Below, piece after piece: positions 1-12,605 of a stretch of DNA of 64,000 bases. Under the pieces are notes generated by a model. It did no database searches, was not told the DNA's origin, and was given only the letters and a program-made list of their open reading frames with translations. Each line of letters starts with the position of its first letter. The first letter of the stretch is position 1. Source of the stretch: Portunus trituberculatus (taxonomy: Eukaryota > Arthropoda > Malacostraca > Decapoda > Portunidae); assembly GCF_017591435.1 (NCBI RefSeq), contig NC_059268.1, positions 7,666,684 through 7,730,683 on the forward strand, written 5' to 3'. Made by a program: the position numbers and the translations under genes.

Positions 1-40
1 ATTAATTAGCTTGTTAATTAATTGAATAAGAAGTTAATTG

Positions 41-47
41 CGCGCGC

Positions 48-96
<49 letters not shown>

Positions 97-117
97 CGCG
101 CTCTCTCCCCACCTCCC

Positions 118-173
<56 letters not shown>
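41..173. repeat. Compound microsatellite (CG)n(TG)n...(TC)n
   Basis: A short CG run passes into about 20 TG units, then a CG/CT-rich spacer at 91-120, then about 26 TC units. Open frames across it are pure dipeptide repeats and are not genes. Confidence 0.97.
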
Positions 174-175
<2 letters not shown>

Positions 176-901
176 AGACTACCATGCATGGTGGACTGTC
201 ACACACATTTTTCACGCACTTTGCTTTAAATCTTCCAGAAGTTTACGTTGCGGGAAGCGTGGTCAGCAGCAGAGGGGAAGGAGAATGGAGTGTGTGAGGT
301 AAGTAGGTGCAAGACAATGGTTGGATGGAGAGAGGGAAAAAAAAACTAAGGATTATCAATGTAAGTGTCAAGTAGGGGAGCAACACTAACAAAGACAGAG
401 CAGTGAGCAAAAATGAAGGTGGTATGTTAGGGTGAGGAAAATGAGATTAAGGGGAGTCAGGGATATTATCAGGAAAAGTGAGAGTGTTGGAGATGTAAAT
501 GAAAAAAAAGAGAAAATGAATAAGATAAACGCGGGGAGGCACGAAAGCAGAATAATGAATTTCCTCTTATTTTTTTTTGTAGTGTTGGAATAAGATCAGA
601 AGAAAAAAATATATGTAGCACAAGAATAACCATGTAAATATAAGGAAAAGAAAATTAATGCCGTGTAAATAAAAAGGGAGTGTGATGAATATTGAATTAA
701 GGCTAATAGAGTGCAGACGTGCAAGAAGCAAAAACAATAAGGCAATGAAGAAAGAAATGCTAATTACATATGAACTCTATTGAGACCAAAGCGATGCGAA
801 ATAAGATTGCATTGCTGTTTAATTGAGTTTCAGCTTTTTATGCCTTTGTTTTTTGCAGAAAGGCAGACAAGTAGACTATCTATCGATCTATTTATCTATC
901 T

Positions 902-904
<3 letters not shown>
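174..904. other. Unique A-rich DNA, no gene seen
   Basis: Purine-rich, stop-rich sequence with many short AAAA runs. I see no open frame with coding character and no repeat family recognised elsewhere in the window. Degenerate TATC units at 878-900 lead into the next array. Confidence 0.6.

Positions 905-969
<65 letters not shown>
905..969. repeat. (AG)n microsatellite
   Basis: About 32 uninterrupted AG units, preceded by degenerate TATC units. Confidence 0.97.
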
Positions 970-972
<3 letters not shown>

Positions 973-2440
973 ACTGATTGATTATTGACACTCCCTTGAC
1001 GGCTTCCCCTCCACACTCTCTCCGTCTTGTTGGGTTTGCTTCATGAGTGCCAAATCCTTCCTCTCACTATAGCTTCCCTGTCTCTCACCTCAGTTCAATC
1101 GTACCTTAGCGAAAATAAACACTCCGTGACTACTCTCCCTGCTTGACAAAATAGGTGCGGCCAGTAGTAATATTATCTGCTTTGTGAGTTGGTTTGAAGC
1201 ACATTGTTGCAGGAGATTCTCAAAAATATCAAACCATAGTAATACTTTTCTCGAGGTCATATGCATGATCTAAATTTGAAGGAGGAAGTTTTCATTCATT
1301 CTCATCTAGATTGTGGTAAACTGTGAACTCTCATTCTGCCGTGCATGAAAAATAAACGTGATGATAAATGTTACCTTAGACTCGAGTGTAATTTGAGCAA
1401 GAAAGGAGGTTAAAGTGCAAATAAAATAAGGGTGGTAGATGTCAAGCTGTAATTGACATAATCGTGTCGCACCTGTGAAAAATGTTCGCAAAGACAAATA
1501 TTTATAGAGAACATTTTCTGAACCTGAAAATGTGTTGGTCACTGTAGGGAAGCTGAGTTTGAATCAATGCTGCTGTTATGAATAAGTAACCGTACGTAAA
1601 TTTACAGATAATATCAATTCAGTAATTTGATTTACACTTGTTTGTGATTGACAAAAAAAAGTAGAAGAAAAAATAAAATCAAGAGAAGAGTTTCAATTTC
1701 TAACGGCATGAAAACCTTATTTGAGAATCATGAACACAAATCGACGCAGAGGAGTGAGTGTCACCAGCGTGGACAGCAGCTGGCGTTCATGACAAACCAC
1801 TCCACGCTGTAGTTCTCGTCACATCATTGATTTTTTCCTCGTATCGTCACATTATCGAGTTGTTTAAAAATCCCTCGCATTTCGCTCGCTGGCCTTCGCT
1901 CTGATTACAGTTCCACATTAGGCGAAGTATTATGAAGCACCAACAGTGGCAAGGATCCCCAAAAATAACAATCAACGCACTCCAGCCCACGCGAGCACTG
2001 CACGGGTGGAAGTCAAGGGCGGGAATTGACCTTACTGCGATACAACATTAAAGTTAAGGGAAATTTGTTCTGTGCCTCTTTGAGCTCACTGAATGGGCAC
2101 CAAATGTCTGCAATATGTGATGGTGCATGGTGTCTGACTCAGCTGGATATTTACTGTGTTTGAATGTCATGATCCACTATAGAGTGTTTATGATTAAGTC
2201 AGATTCGCTTCCAGACCCTGTTTTCAGTGTGGACCGTATTAGTGTGTGTAATTTGCTGTTTGAAATGTGTGATAGGTATTTTTTTTTTTCCGTCGTTCCT
2301 CTCGACTATGATTGGAATGCGCTCCACTACAACGAACAGTGAAATGCAATACACGCCTCGCTTGTAAATGTTTATTCTTCTTAGTGTAGTTATGTTGTAA
2401 TTTCAATAGCGACGTGTGCTAGTAACTTCCTCCCTCACCA
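970..2440. other. Unique DNA, no gene seen
   Basis: Mixed-composition DNA. The longest frames (1306-1542 minus, 2127-2342 plus) match no family I know and have no splice context. No tRNA-like box or terminal inverted repeat was found. Confidence 0.5.
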
Positions 2441-2680
2441 CTGTACCTCCCTATACCTTTGCCTTCTCACCATTGTGCCTCCCTACACTTTCGCTTTCTC
2501 TCCCCATCTTCACCTTCTCTCCGCTCTGTACCTCCTTACCTTCCTTCTCTCCACTGTAGCCAACCTCGGCCATCTTCACTTTCTCTCCATTGGAACCCTT
2601 CATATTTGCCTTCTATCTACTCTGTACATCCCTATCTTTACCTTCTCTCCTCTTTTACCTTGCCATCTTCGCCTTCTCGT
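2441..2680. repeat. Degenerate pyrimidine minisatellite
   Basis: Loose tandem units of about 35-50 bp built on a CTGTACCTCCCTA core followed by TTCACCTTCTCTCC-like blocks. Copies start near 2450, 2476, 2526 and 2620. It runs directly into a pure CT array, so it may be an ancient expanded pyrimidine tract. Confidence 0.6.
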
Positions 2681-2681
2681 C

Positions 2682-2684
<3 letters not shown>

Positions 2685-2737
<53 letters not shown>
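2685..2737. repeat. (CT)n microsatellite
   Basis: About 26 CT units closing the pyrimidine-rich tract. Confidence 0.97.
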
Positions 2738-3593
<856 letters not shown>

Positions 3594-3711
3594 GAATCGT
3601 GTATGTGCATCGTTAATATTTGACCTTTATTCTAAGACGACTGATTGGAATTCGTACACATATTTTACATACAAAGTACGTTATACTAAAAGTCCATTTA
3701 TTTGCCAATTT

Positions 3712-3811
3712 CTATCTATGTATCTATGTATACATATGTATCTATCTATCTATGTGTCTTTCTGTTTGTCTATCTATCTCTATCTATCTATGTCTCTGTA
3801 TTGATCTATCT

Positions 3812-3866
<55 letters not shown>
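3712..3866. repeat. Degenerate (TATC)n followed by (TG)n
   Basis: Imperfect TATC/TATG tetranucleotides at 3712-3812 switch to about 26 pure TG units at 3814-3866. Confidence 0.9.
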
Positions 3867-3867
<1 letters not shown>

Positions 3868-5042
3868 AGGAGGTAAAAAAAAGTCTCAAGCTCTATAATA
3901 TTCCACCTCACCTTCCTCTCCTGTCCTTTTGCCTTGAATTCATGACCACACAAGTTATAGTCGACAGGAATGTGTAATGCAGATACAGAAGACGTGGCAG
4001 CTTATAAATACCAAAATGTTATCGTGATGTAAAGGTTCGAGTCTAGAAAAATCACAAAAGTTTCAGGAATTAGAAGTTACAGAATCAAAATTGACAGGAT
4101 AACACGGCCCTCCTCTGAATACTCTACTGTCAAGAAAACTGGATACGCATGTGAGATTATCATTCCAGAGTAGAAGATACGTATGTGCTAGTTGAATCAT
4201 GTCAGTTCCTTGTAAAATATGCCGTCACGCTCCTATAAGTTCTCGCTGTCATGATAAGCGTACTAGAATACAGAATTGGGTTTGTTTGTGAGGATATTGA
4301 TTGTTTGAAATTCCTCTCGGGGTGAATCTCTGAAAGGTGAGAGAAAAAAAAACTGCATCTGACGGTGAGGGATGAAGATGCTAGTGGTTATATTTCTGTC
4401 TCATTCATTGCAATAATGTATAATCTTGTATTTAAGAACACCGGCCGTCATTGCAACTTGGTTTTCTATTCAGCATTGCTTGGAATCTGCAAAAATGTGG
4501 TTAAGAAAAAAAAAATCGTTTGTATGTAAAAAAGAATGTATCAGTTAATATTCACATAACTCAGATTGTCCATTTTCAAAACATTTATCATAATCTTTAG
4601 ATATTTTTGGACTCTAAGAACGAGTACCTTCAGTAAGCCATTTTTTCTGACTTTTAAGCTTCTTTGTTGCACGTAATCAAACTTTTACATCAACATCAGC
4701 AACAACAACACCAACAACTTGAGGTGCTTTCGGAAGAGATAGACTAACAGTGGCTGCATAATGGCGTGAAGGCGAGGAGGAGTGACACAGAAACAAATAG
4801 ACAGTCAGGCTTACAGACGATAGCCAACGGGAACGTAAAGTGAAGCAGCACAGGAGCAGGAGCATGGTAAGAGAGTTAGATCCAAGAATTCCAAAGAGCA
4901 AACTGAAGGAGACAAAGAGTATAAGATGTGTTCCTCATTTTTACTTCATTTTCCTGCGTTAGAATATACTTAATAGAGCTACCGTTACTTTTGCTGGTTC
5001 TGTTGATGGTAAATGATGATGGTGATGGTGATGTAAGATCAA
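3867..5042. other. Unique DNA, no gene seen
   Basis: AT-rich mixed sequence. The 74-codon minus frame at 4677-4901 has no family resemblance I can name. No interspersed repeat was recognised. Confidence 0.5.
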
Positions 5043-5047
5043 ACACA

Positions 5048-5113
<66 letters not shown>
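5043..5113. repeat. (AC)n microsatellite
   Basis: About 35 AC units with one missing A at 5054-5055. Confidence 0.97.
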
Positions 5114-5118
<5 letters not shown>

Positions 5119-5235
5119 CCTTCTCCAGCTCAGAGTCACCGTTAAGTGCTGTATAATTTCCGTGATGAGTTGTATTTCATTAGACGCTTTTTTGTTACGC
5201 CCACCACACACCACCGTCATGCAGGTAGTGGTGGA

Positions 5236-5275
5236 CCTAACTTTAACCCAACCTAACAACCTAACCTAACCTTAA
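5236..5275. repeat. Short telomere-like CCTAA motif cluster
   Basis: Contains CCTAACCTAACC and near-repeats such as AACCCAACCTAAC. CCTAA is the complement of the arthropod telomere unit TTAGG. With only about three clean units, this is a weak interstitial telomere-like motif that could be chance. Confidence 0.3.
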
Positions 5276-5328
5276 CGTATCCGCACGCACACTCAGTCCA
5301 CACAATGTCTCCAACACTCAACATAAAT

Positions 5329-5330
<2 letters not shown>

Positions 5331-5378
<48 letters not shown>
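5331..5378. repeat. (GT)n microsatellite
   Basis: 24 GT units. Confidence 0.97.
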
Positions 5379-5380
<2 letters not shown>

Positions 5381-5540
5381 TAAGGCTTAGTAATAACGAC
5401 GACTTTCTATGGATTTCTTCCACGATGAATATCCTTCCCTCAGATTTCTTTTCCCTTATCTAACTTTAATCTATAGCTACCTCTCATCTACTGGTGTGGC
5501 GATCCTAGATGTGTGCTGTATTTTTTATCTATGATTCCTT

Positions 5541-5568
5541 CTGAGTGACCAGCAGACGACTGTAGATG

Positions 5569-5574
<6 letters not shown>
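5541..5574 (+). mobile_element. SINE family B, 3' end fragment
   Basis: The stretch GTGACCAGCAGACGACTG and the following GATGAATAAC match the 3' terminus of the full family B copies at 34436 and 37207, which end in ...GTGAATTACACAC. Here too the match runs straight into (AC)n. The rest of that older SINE is not recognisable. The next SINE starts at the far end of this (AC)n tail. Confidence 0.6.
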
Positions 5575-5623
<49 letters not shown>

Positions 5624-5628
5624 CACAC
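5573..5628. repeat. (AC)n between two SINEs
   Basis: About 27 AC units with one G interruption. It is the tail of the B fragment on its left and abuts the tRNA head of the A copy on its right. Confidence 0.95.
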
Positions 5629-5910
5629 GCCCGGTAGCTCAGTGGTTAGAGCGCTGGCTTCACAAGCCAGAGGACTGGGGTTCGATTCCCCGGCCGGGTG
5701 GAGATATTTGGGTGTGTCTCCTTTCACGTGTAGCCGCTGTTCACCTAGCAGTGAGTAGGTACGGGATGTAAATCGAGGAGTTGTGACCTTGTTCTCCCGG
5801 TGTGTGGTGTGTGCCTGGTCTCAGGCCTATCCGAAGATCGGAAATAATGAGCTCTGAGCTCGTTCCGTAGCTGTCTCGTCAGAGACTGCAGCAGATCAAA
5901 CAGTGAAGTG

Positions 5911-5911
<1 letters not shown>
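5629..5911 (+). mobile_element. tRNA-derived SINE, family A copy 1
   Basis: The tRNA-like head (5629-5703) has an A-box (TAGCTCAGTGG), an anticodon stem CTGGC/GCCAG around the loop TTCACAA (triplet CAC), and a B-box (GGTTCGATTCC). A linker precedes a central domain (about 5741-5873) shared with family B, which begins CTGTTCACCTAGCAGT. A family-specific 3' tail holds GCAGCAGATCAAAC and ends in (AC)n. Compared with the other A copies, 12 bp (GGTAACGTCTGG) are missing before CTGTCTCGTC. The head folds as a cloverleaf but is displaced by one base in the T arm, so I call it a SINE promoter and not a tRNA gene. The central domain resembles that of MetaSINEs as I remember them. Confidence 0.9.

Positions 5912-5971
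<60 letters not shown>
5912..5971. repeat. (AC)n tail of SINE A copy 1
   Basis: About 29 AC units directly following the SINE 3' end. Confidence 0.97.
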
Positions 5972-6800
5972 AGAGAAAATAAGCGAGATACGATAAAAGG
6001 TAAGGTTCCATTGAATTAATATTCATACAAGAGAAAGGAAAACAGATGTAAAGGAACCGAAAACACCGAGGCAGCAGGATTTCCTGAGGCGTCAGTGGAA
6101 TTAATGGAAGAATTAGCAGAGGAAGGGGAGAGATGGATTCTAAAAATATTGTATGAAAGATGGGGAAAAAAAATAAGAAAAAAGACAAAAATGAACTATG
6201 ACTTTCCGATGAATATTACCTCAGTACACAAGGCAAGGTAGATTAATTGATCTTCGGAATTCTCAGCTGGATGAAGTAGTTTGAACATGTCTGTTGTCTT
6301 CAAGTTGCCATAATAGACTGTTAATGGAATATTGGTAGCTAGTTTTAATTAATAAACAGACTAGATTAGGAAAGATGCAAAGAATAACAAATGCATATCA
6401 TGGCCAGACTGGTGAAAGAGGAGTGATGCAGTACTGTAAACAAAGTACAAAAGAATTGCAGCAAAATGGACGATAGTTTATTGGAAAAAAGATGGTCAGT
6501 GTCCTGTCTAATAACGACCCGACTTTAAACTTCAACAAAGATCAATAGGAGCCATTCCTCTCTGCTTTAATGATGGATGTTCGAAGTGAGGGAGTAAGAA
6601 AAGGGATATGAGTAGTTACACAAATAGTGTCTAATAACAACTGAGGCAGAGGAGCATTCGCGGTGTAGGAGTGCTGGTAGTGGAGAGGACTTATGACAAA
6701 CAATGAAACACAAAAGGAAGCACTCCTGTATGGCAAAGTGGGTAAATGGCCAATTAAACTCGATAACAAGCATGAACACCTGCTTAATGGTTAAAGGCGA

Positions 6801-6801
<1 letters not shown>
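5972..6801. other. Unique DNA, no gene seen
   Basis: AT-rich DNA. Overlapping minus frames near 6542-6779 show no domain. No inverted-repeat-bounded element found. Confidence 0.5.

Positions 6802-6844
<43 letters not shown>
6802..6844. repeat. (TG)n microsatellite
   Basis: About 21 TG units. Confidence 0.97.
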
Positions 6845-6846
<2 letters not shown>

Positions 6847-8110
6847 CAACGATACGTAACTTATTTATCTAGTTCTTCATTTTTTTGTATTTACCTTCAG
6901 TGTTTAATTATGTCATACAGCACATGTTCGCTAAAAAAAAAAAAAAAAAATATGAAGTATGCATTTCAAGTTCTTACATTTAAAGCATGTATACGAAGTA
7001 AATAGGTTCCAGATCCACAGTATTAGGAAGAACAGCCTCGTTAAAGGACTGGCGGAGACATGACAGCCGGAAACAGAACCTTCAAAATGACGCGTCGTTT
7101 GTCGGGTCAGGCTGCGGTGGATGTGATTCATGGGAAGTGTTTACTATTACTGAACTGCCTGTCAATGCATCGCTCGTAAAACAATATTGTTGGAACATTT
7201 TTCCTTTATCATTGTCATCACATTGTTTTTTCCCCCTACTGTTGCAACTATCTGCATTTTCATCATAGTGGAAATATAATTGCTCCAAACTCTGTACCGC
7301 TACCAACCGTCTATATAAGTATACACATGAACAACTGTACACATTTGTTGCTGAAAATAATAATATAAAACACGTTGTTTCAAATAGTGGCTGCTATTCA
7401 GTTTCACATCAGTAGAACTTTCCTGAGTTCGCGATAGGAACCAACTGTTACATGACGTGTGATTCCGAGGATGGTAACGCTCCTTAACATTATTCTACTA
7501 GTTACCGAACTGACGAGCGTTGTTACATGATGTTGTTACAGAGTCAAGTGTAATCAACAAAGACCTTGTAATAGAGTTAAGAATTCAGGTTCACCTCATA
7601 TAATACATCACCAGCTGCTCCAGTCTTTGTACGTATATACTGAATACAAGGAAGAAAACAAGAAGGATTTTAACATCTCATCTGTATCATTCAGAAACCT
7701 TCGCCTTGCATTTGTGATGTCAGCGGCGAGACATAAAGCTGTCTAATGAACCCTGAATTAGTTTAGAAGTAATGAAAATTTATGGGTGACGAGCAGCGCT
7801 TCTTGGAATGAATATTGCCTTGAATGTAGAAAGAAAAATGATTTATGTTAACGAGATAAAGATGAGGAGGAGACATTCTTTTGTCAAATATTATGTTTGA
7901 CTCAAGACAATTACGAAGCGAAGCAATATTCGACGGCTAACGAAGCGAACAGGAATGAGACGTCTCCTGCTGTTTCCATAATTGATAACTGATAACTGGT
8001 AGTCACGAATGATTTCAGAAGTTAAAAGTTCATTAGATGGTCGCTTGTTTGCTCTAGCCTGTTTTCTTCTCTCCTACTTCCAGCTTGTCGACCAGTCAGC
8101 CAGCCGGCCA

Positions 8111-8111
<1 letters not shown>
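6845..8111. other. Unique DNA with an A-run
   Basis: Holds a run of about 18 A at 6933-6950. The 86-codon minus frame at 7082-7342 has no recognised domain. Confidence 0.5.

Positions 8112-8187
<76 letters not shown>
8112..8187. repeat. Compound (AC)n(TC)n
   Basis: About 16 AC units then about 21 TC units with no spacer. Confidence 0.97.
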
Positions 8188-8189
<2 letters not shown>

Positions 8190-10159
8190 AGGAATGCAAA
8201 TTCATCCCTCGAGTTTGTTTTGGCTCAAAGAACGACAACTAATTCCGATGTTAATATAGACTTTTCGTTAAAACTTCAGAGACACAAAATATATGTCATG
8301 ACGTGCACATGAAAATGAAAACGAAGAATTAAGAAAACCTATTACACCAAGATGAAACAAGAGAATCATTATCATAAGTCCACTATTTATGTTTCCCTCC
8401 TTATCAGAACGAGGCTTTAATGGGAGTCACTTTGAAGGAAAAATATTGTAGTAATTACCCATGATCACGTGGAGACTTGTGCAGTGATTGGCTGGCGTAA
8501 GTTGAGGTGAGCAGGAGACGGAGCCATGAAGTGCAGGTCAGGTATGAGTAATGGAGGTGTCGCTAATGCTTTGTTGTGGCGCTGCTCGGCCTTAAACTCT
8601 TCTTATTGATCTTTCTGTTATCAGGTGAGGATTTGCCAATATTTCGCCTTGTCTGGAGTGACTGAGCATTAATCTAAGCCCATTTATTATCGTGTGTCTT
8701 ACTCTCTTCCTTCATCCCTTTGCCATATCCTCCTTCTCCTCCTCCTACTGTTAAATTTTTACCTCAACCACTCGAAACACCATTATCGTCCTTCTTGTGT
8801 CCTGGTGCTGGCTGTGAGTAGAGAAGCGCCGCCTTATTCAATGTTCACCACTGCCGGTCTGCTTTCTTATTTATTTCTTTATCTGTTAATCATCTGCCAC
8901 TCTGCACAGTTAGGAAGCGCCGGGATGGTTTGTGGTATAGTTTATGAGATCTTTAAGAGTGTTTTTAATGTTATGTTTTTTTTTTGTTTTCTTCATGCTT
9001 AATCCTTTTCTTTACTCTTGGTTCTTGTTGTGTCTTTGCTCTTTCCTCTTCCCTTTTCTCTGTCTTGTTTTTTTTTTTTTTTTTTTTGCAAATGAAGAAG
9101 ACTTTATGCTTTGCTTCTCGTGATAATCTGCATTGCTATTTGCGTTCTTTATTATTCAGTCCTCCCATCTTCCCTGTCTCTCTTCCTCTCACAATTTCTG
9201 TCTTGATGAGGTCTCATTAATTATTTTTAATCTGTTTTGTGATCTAATTTATTGACCATTTTCTTCTCAGTGTGTTATCTCTTCTTATGCTTATGTGTTT
9301 GTATGTTTGATGTTTATTGGTTGCATGTATTTCAGTAGTATTTGCACAACAACTTTATATCAATTACTATTAAAAACTTTACTTACAATTGTACGATTGT
9401 TAAACATAACATATGATCTATTTCTTTTACATACACCAAAAAGTTAAATTGATTAGTTTTTAAAAGCGAAATATAATTCTTATTTATGGTGCACTCATAA
9501 GAACTTTAGATAGTATTCTAAGTATATACGATAATTCTTCTTTAAAGTTGTGAAGGATGAAGAAAGAGGACTGATGTATTTGTGAAGCAGAGGTGGAGAG
9601 TGAAGTTAGGAATGGTGAGGGGTTCTGGTGATACTGGTGAGATACAGGGGCAGGCAGGGAAGGGTTCTTGTAAAACAGTTCGTGCAATATTCTCTAGGAA
9701 AATATCTACGTAGAAGTGAAGGCGTATCGTTACGCGCCCCTGTTTTATCGCACACTATATTGTACTCATAGACAGCACTGTAGTAAATGTCGCCCACCGC
9801 TGAGCTCACACTGTACAACTATTCCGCAACACGGTGCGCGCCACGAAGTTAAAAACCTGTCGTTGGTTTATTAAAAAACATCCATCCTTGCTGACCTACA
9901 TGTGAACAGTGCCAGTGACTGCGACTCGCCCATAACACTGTGTACCTTTGTAGGCCAAGTGTGTGTCTGTGTCTGTGTGCATGTGTTGGTGGCGTATGTC
10001 TGTGTCTGTGTGTGTGTTGGTGGCTGAAATGGAAAGCTCGTCCACCCATCCCACGCCCTTGGCTCACGCGTTAGCCCTCAGCACGTGCATTCCACTCATT
10101 CCGAGGACCTGTGTAGGATCAGAACGCCCCAGCCTGCAGCTTACGCTGTTTTCTCTACC

Positions 10160-10162
<3 letters not shown>
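8188..10162. other. Unique DNA with a short tandem duplication
   Basis: A TG-rich unit of about 33 bp ending in GTTGGTGGC is duplicated at 9961-10025. There is a T-run at 9067-9087. The 8694-9002 frame is leucine/serine-rich but lacks any domain I recognise. Confidence 0.5.

Positions 10163-10221
<59 letters not shown>
10163..10221. repeat. (TC)n microsatellite
   Basis: About 29 TC units. Confidence 0.97.
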
Positions 10222-10226
<5 letters not shown>

Positions 10227-11321
10227 ATAATGAAAAAAAAAAAAAACGTCTACACAAAACGGAGACACATGAACAAACACTGAATATAGTTTGAAGGCGG
10301 GCCATTTGAAGTTGAGGATTTTTGGGCGGTAAATATTGACACAAGAGAGTCATAATTTGTGACTGCTATGTTTTAAACCTATCGTTCTACTGGGTTGCTG
10401 TGCGATGCCTGAAAAATATACAGACCATGGGTTTACATATTGGGAGTCTTAGCGTTTCACGAGATTGAAGAAATAAGCAGGAAGCCAATGAAGATACCCA
10501 GTGTGTTGGTGAAGAGATGGTGCGACTAGAGATGCGAGGATTTGACACATGTCGATGGGCCACACCAGAACATTTGTTTTATTTTTCTGCAGACCAAGTA
10601 CAGTTTCTTGATGCTATGTCTAAAGGCGCTGTCAAACGACTTGTGATGGGCTAACACCATGTTTGTGGTGAGGCACATCCCAACGTCCCTTACCTCACCA
10701 TTTCCTTAATAATAACACTCTGTAGACATGGAGTGGGGAAGCAAAGTTTGTGGAAGTAACTAAAGATAAACTCTCTTTATTGTAACCCCTTTATTCTTTT
10801 TCTGTGGAGGAGGGAGAGAAGACGTTCCTCCATTTTGCATCTGCTTCTCATTTATTTCCTCTTGGTTTTCCCGTTATTCTTCTCTGAATTGTGAGTATTT
10901 GCTGTTAACTTTTAATGAATTTAATCATTCTCTCCCTTATTGATATAGTATGTCATTTACTTCCTTTTCTTTACTGTCTCTGTTTTATGTCCCCTGATCC
11001 GAACATATGTAACGTTTTAGCAATACTGGTGAGGGGAATTTGCAATCTGTCACTCAAATAAACTAAACTCCACTCTTTACTTACTCAATATCTTCCTTAT
11101 TAGTCCACAATATCGACAGCCCAGTGTGATGTGGGTCCAAAATTTCGCAAAACCGAGGATCTTTTTTTGTCTTATTTGTTTTGTTGTTGTTATTATTGAA
11201 GTGTGTTTGTGCTTGTTGAAGGCAATTGAAATGGGTGATTTTCTTTATTACTAATAGATGTTTTGTCCTCAAATTAACACTTTAAATATCGGATGATTAT
11301 GATTGCACTGTCCTATCGTAA

Positions 11322-11323
<2 letters not shown>
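10222..11323. other. Unique DNA, no gene seen
   Basis: No open frame over 65 codons with coding character and no repeat family recognised. Confidence 0.5.

Positions 11324-11378
<55 letters not shown>
11324..11378. repeat. (CT)n microsatellite
   Basis: About 27 CT units. Confidence 0.97.
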
Positions 11379-11381
<3 letters not shown>

Positions 11382-11615
11382 CGTTATCATGTTAAGGTAT
11401 TATGTGACTACAGCAATGATGAAAATTTTCACGGTAAATATGGAAGAAAACAACTGTAAAAATTGCCACCATTCCCTCTTACTGTTTTCAGCGCCTTAGT
11501 AAAAGTTTAACTTACATCACGGCGGGGCGATCCCAAGAAAAATCGTCGACACGGGAGCAAAGAAAAGGAAGATTATACCCAGGCAGAAAATTTATTAGTT
11601 TGATTGTGTGGAGAG

Positions 11616-11754
<139 letters not shown>

Positions 11755-11984
11755 TCCTACACATTTATCGTATTCACTATTTTTCTTCTCATTATGATTT
11801 TTGAAAACTAAACAATTATCATCCAATACTTGTACTTCTGATCGGATATGGAAATGAGCGCAGAAAAAACAGTATCATTTACAAAGGAAAATTTATCATG
11901 GAAATACATACCAAACTAAGTGAGAGATCTAAGATTACAGAAGCTTTGTAAGAAACTTGTTCAAACACAGAGTACATAGAGACT

Positions 11985-12198
11985 TTAACCCCTTCAGTAC
12001 CAGGACGTGTTTTCACATTAATTCTGGTGACTATTTAATAACCTTATACAGCTTCAGAAACTCACGTGGGAGATTAAAATAGTGAGGAGTCTGGCAATTA
12101 ATCTTGTGACCTCCATCGAACCTTGCTGATGTAAATAAAATCGCCTAATCGTAACAAAACTCAAAATAAAAAAAGCGTCCCGGTACTGAAGAGATTAA
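11985..12198 (-). mobile_element. piggyBac-like MITE, copy 1 (TTAA target)
   Basis: TTAA occurs at both ends (11985-11988 and 12195-12198). Just inside are imperfect inverted repeats: CCCCTTCAGTACCAGGACG at the left and the complement of TCTCTTCAGTACCGGGACG at the right (16 of 19 match). The interior has no coding capacity. Read on the minus strand it aligns along its whole length with the plus-strand element at 57674-57885, so both belong to one non-autonomous family. TTAA duplication is the hallmark of piggyBac insertion. The family assignment is inferred from the target site and ends. Confidence 0.8.
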
Positions 12199-12319
12199 GA
12201 TTAACTGCTTCACATTCTGTTTGTTTACTTGTCTGTACGGTTGTTGTGGTGAGGCGAGTGTGTGTCCTGTCAGTTCATGTTTGCCACACAAGACCTGAAT
12301 GTTGCTGGAGTCTGAACCC

Positions 12320-12321
<2 letters not shown>

Positions 12322-12389
<68 letters not shown>
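12322..12389. repeat. (AG)n microsatellite
   Basis: About 33 AG units. Confidence 0.97.
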
Positions 12390-12391
<2 letters not shown>

Positions 12392-12485
12392 GCATTTGAT
12401 ATTCCTTGGGTGAAACGCACACACACTTTCTATTTTCCGCGAGTCATGTGTCCGTGAAGATCCAAGTGAGTGTGTCTTGTAGGTC

Positions 12486-12487
<2 letters not shown>

Positions 12488-12549
<62 letters not shown>
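12488..12549. repeat. (AG)n microsatellite
   Basis: About 31 AG units, 98 bp downstream of the previous AG array. Confidence 0.97.
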
Positions 12550-12551
<2 letters not shown>

Positions 12552-12605
12552 AAGTGACGCTAGGCTATAGTTTTTCACTCACTAACTTAGGTGATCATTA
12601 TAAGG

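Noticed and set aside
5236..5275. True interstitial telomere block
   Set aside because: Only about three clean CCTAA units; CCTAAC words of this kind also occur singly elsewhere in the window.
5629..5703. Functional tRNA-Val gene
   Set aside because: The cloverleaf is off by one base in the T arm, the same head recurs attached to the same non-tRNA body in other copies, and no terminator follows. It is a SINE head.
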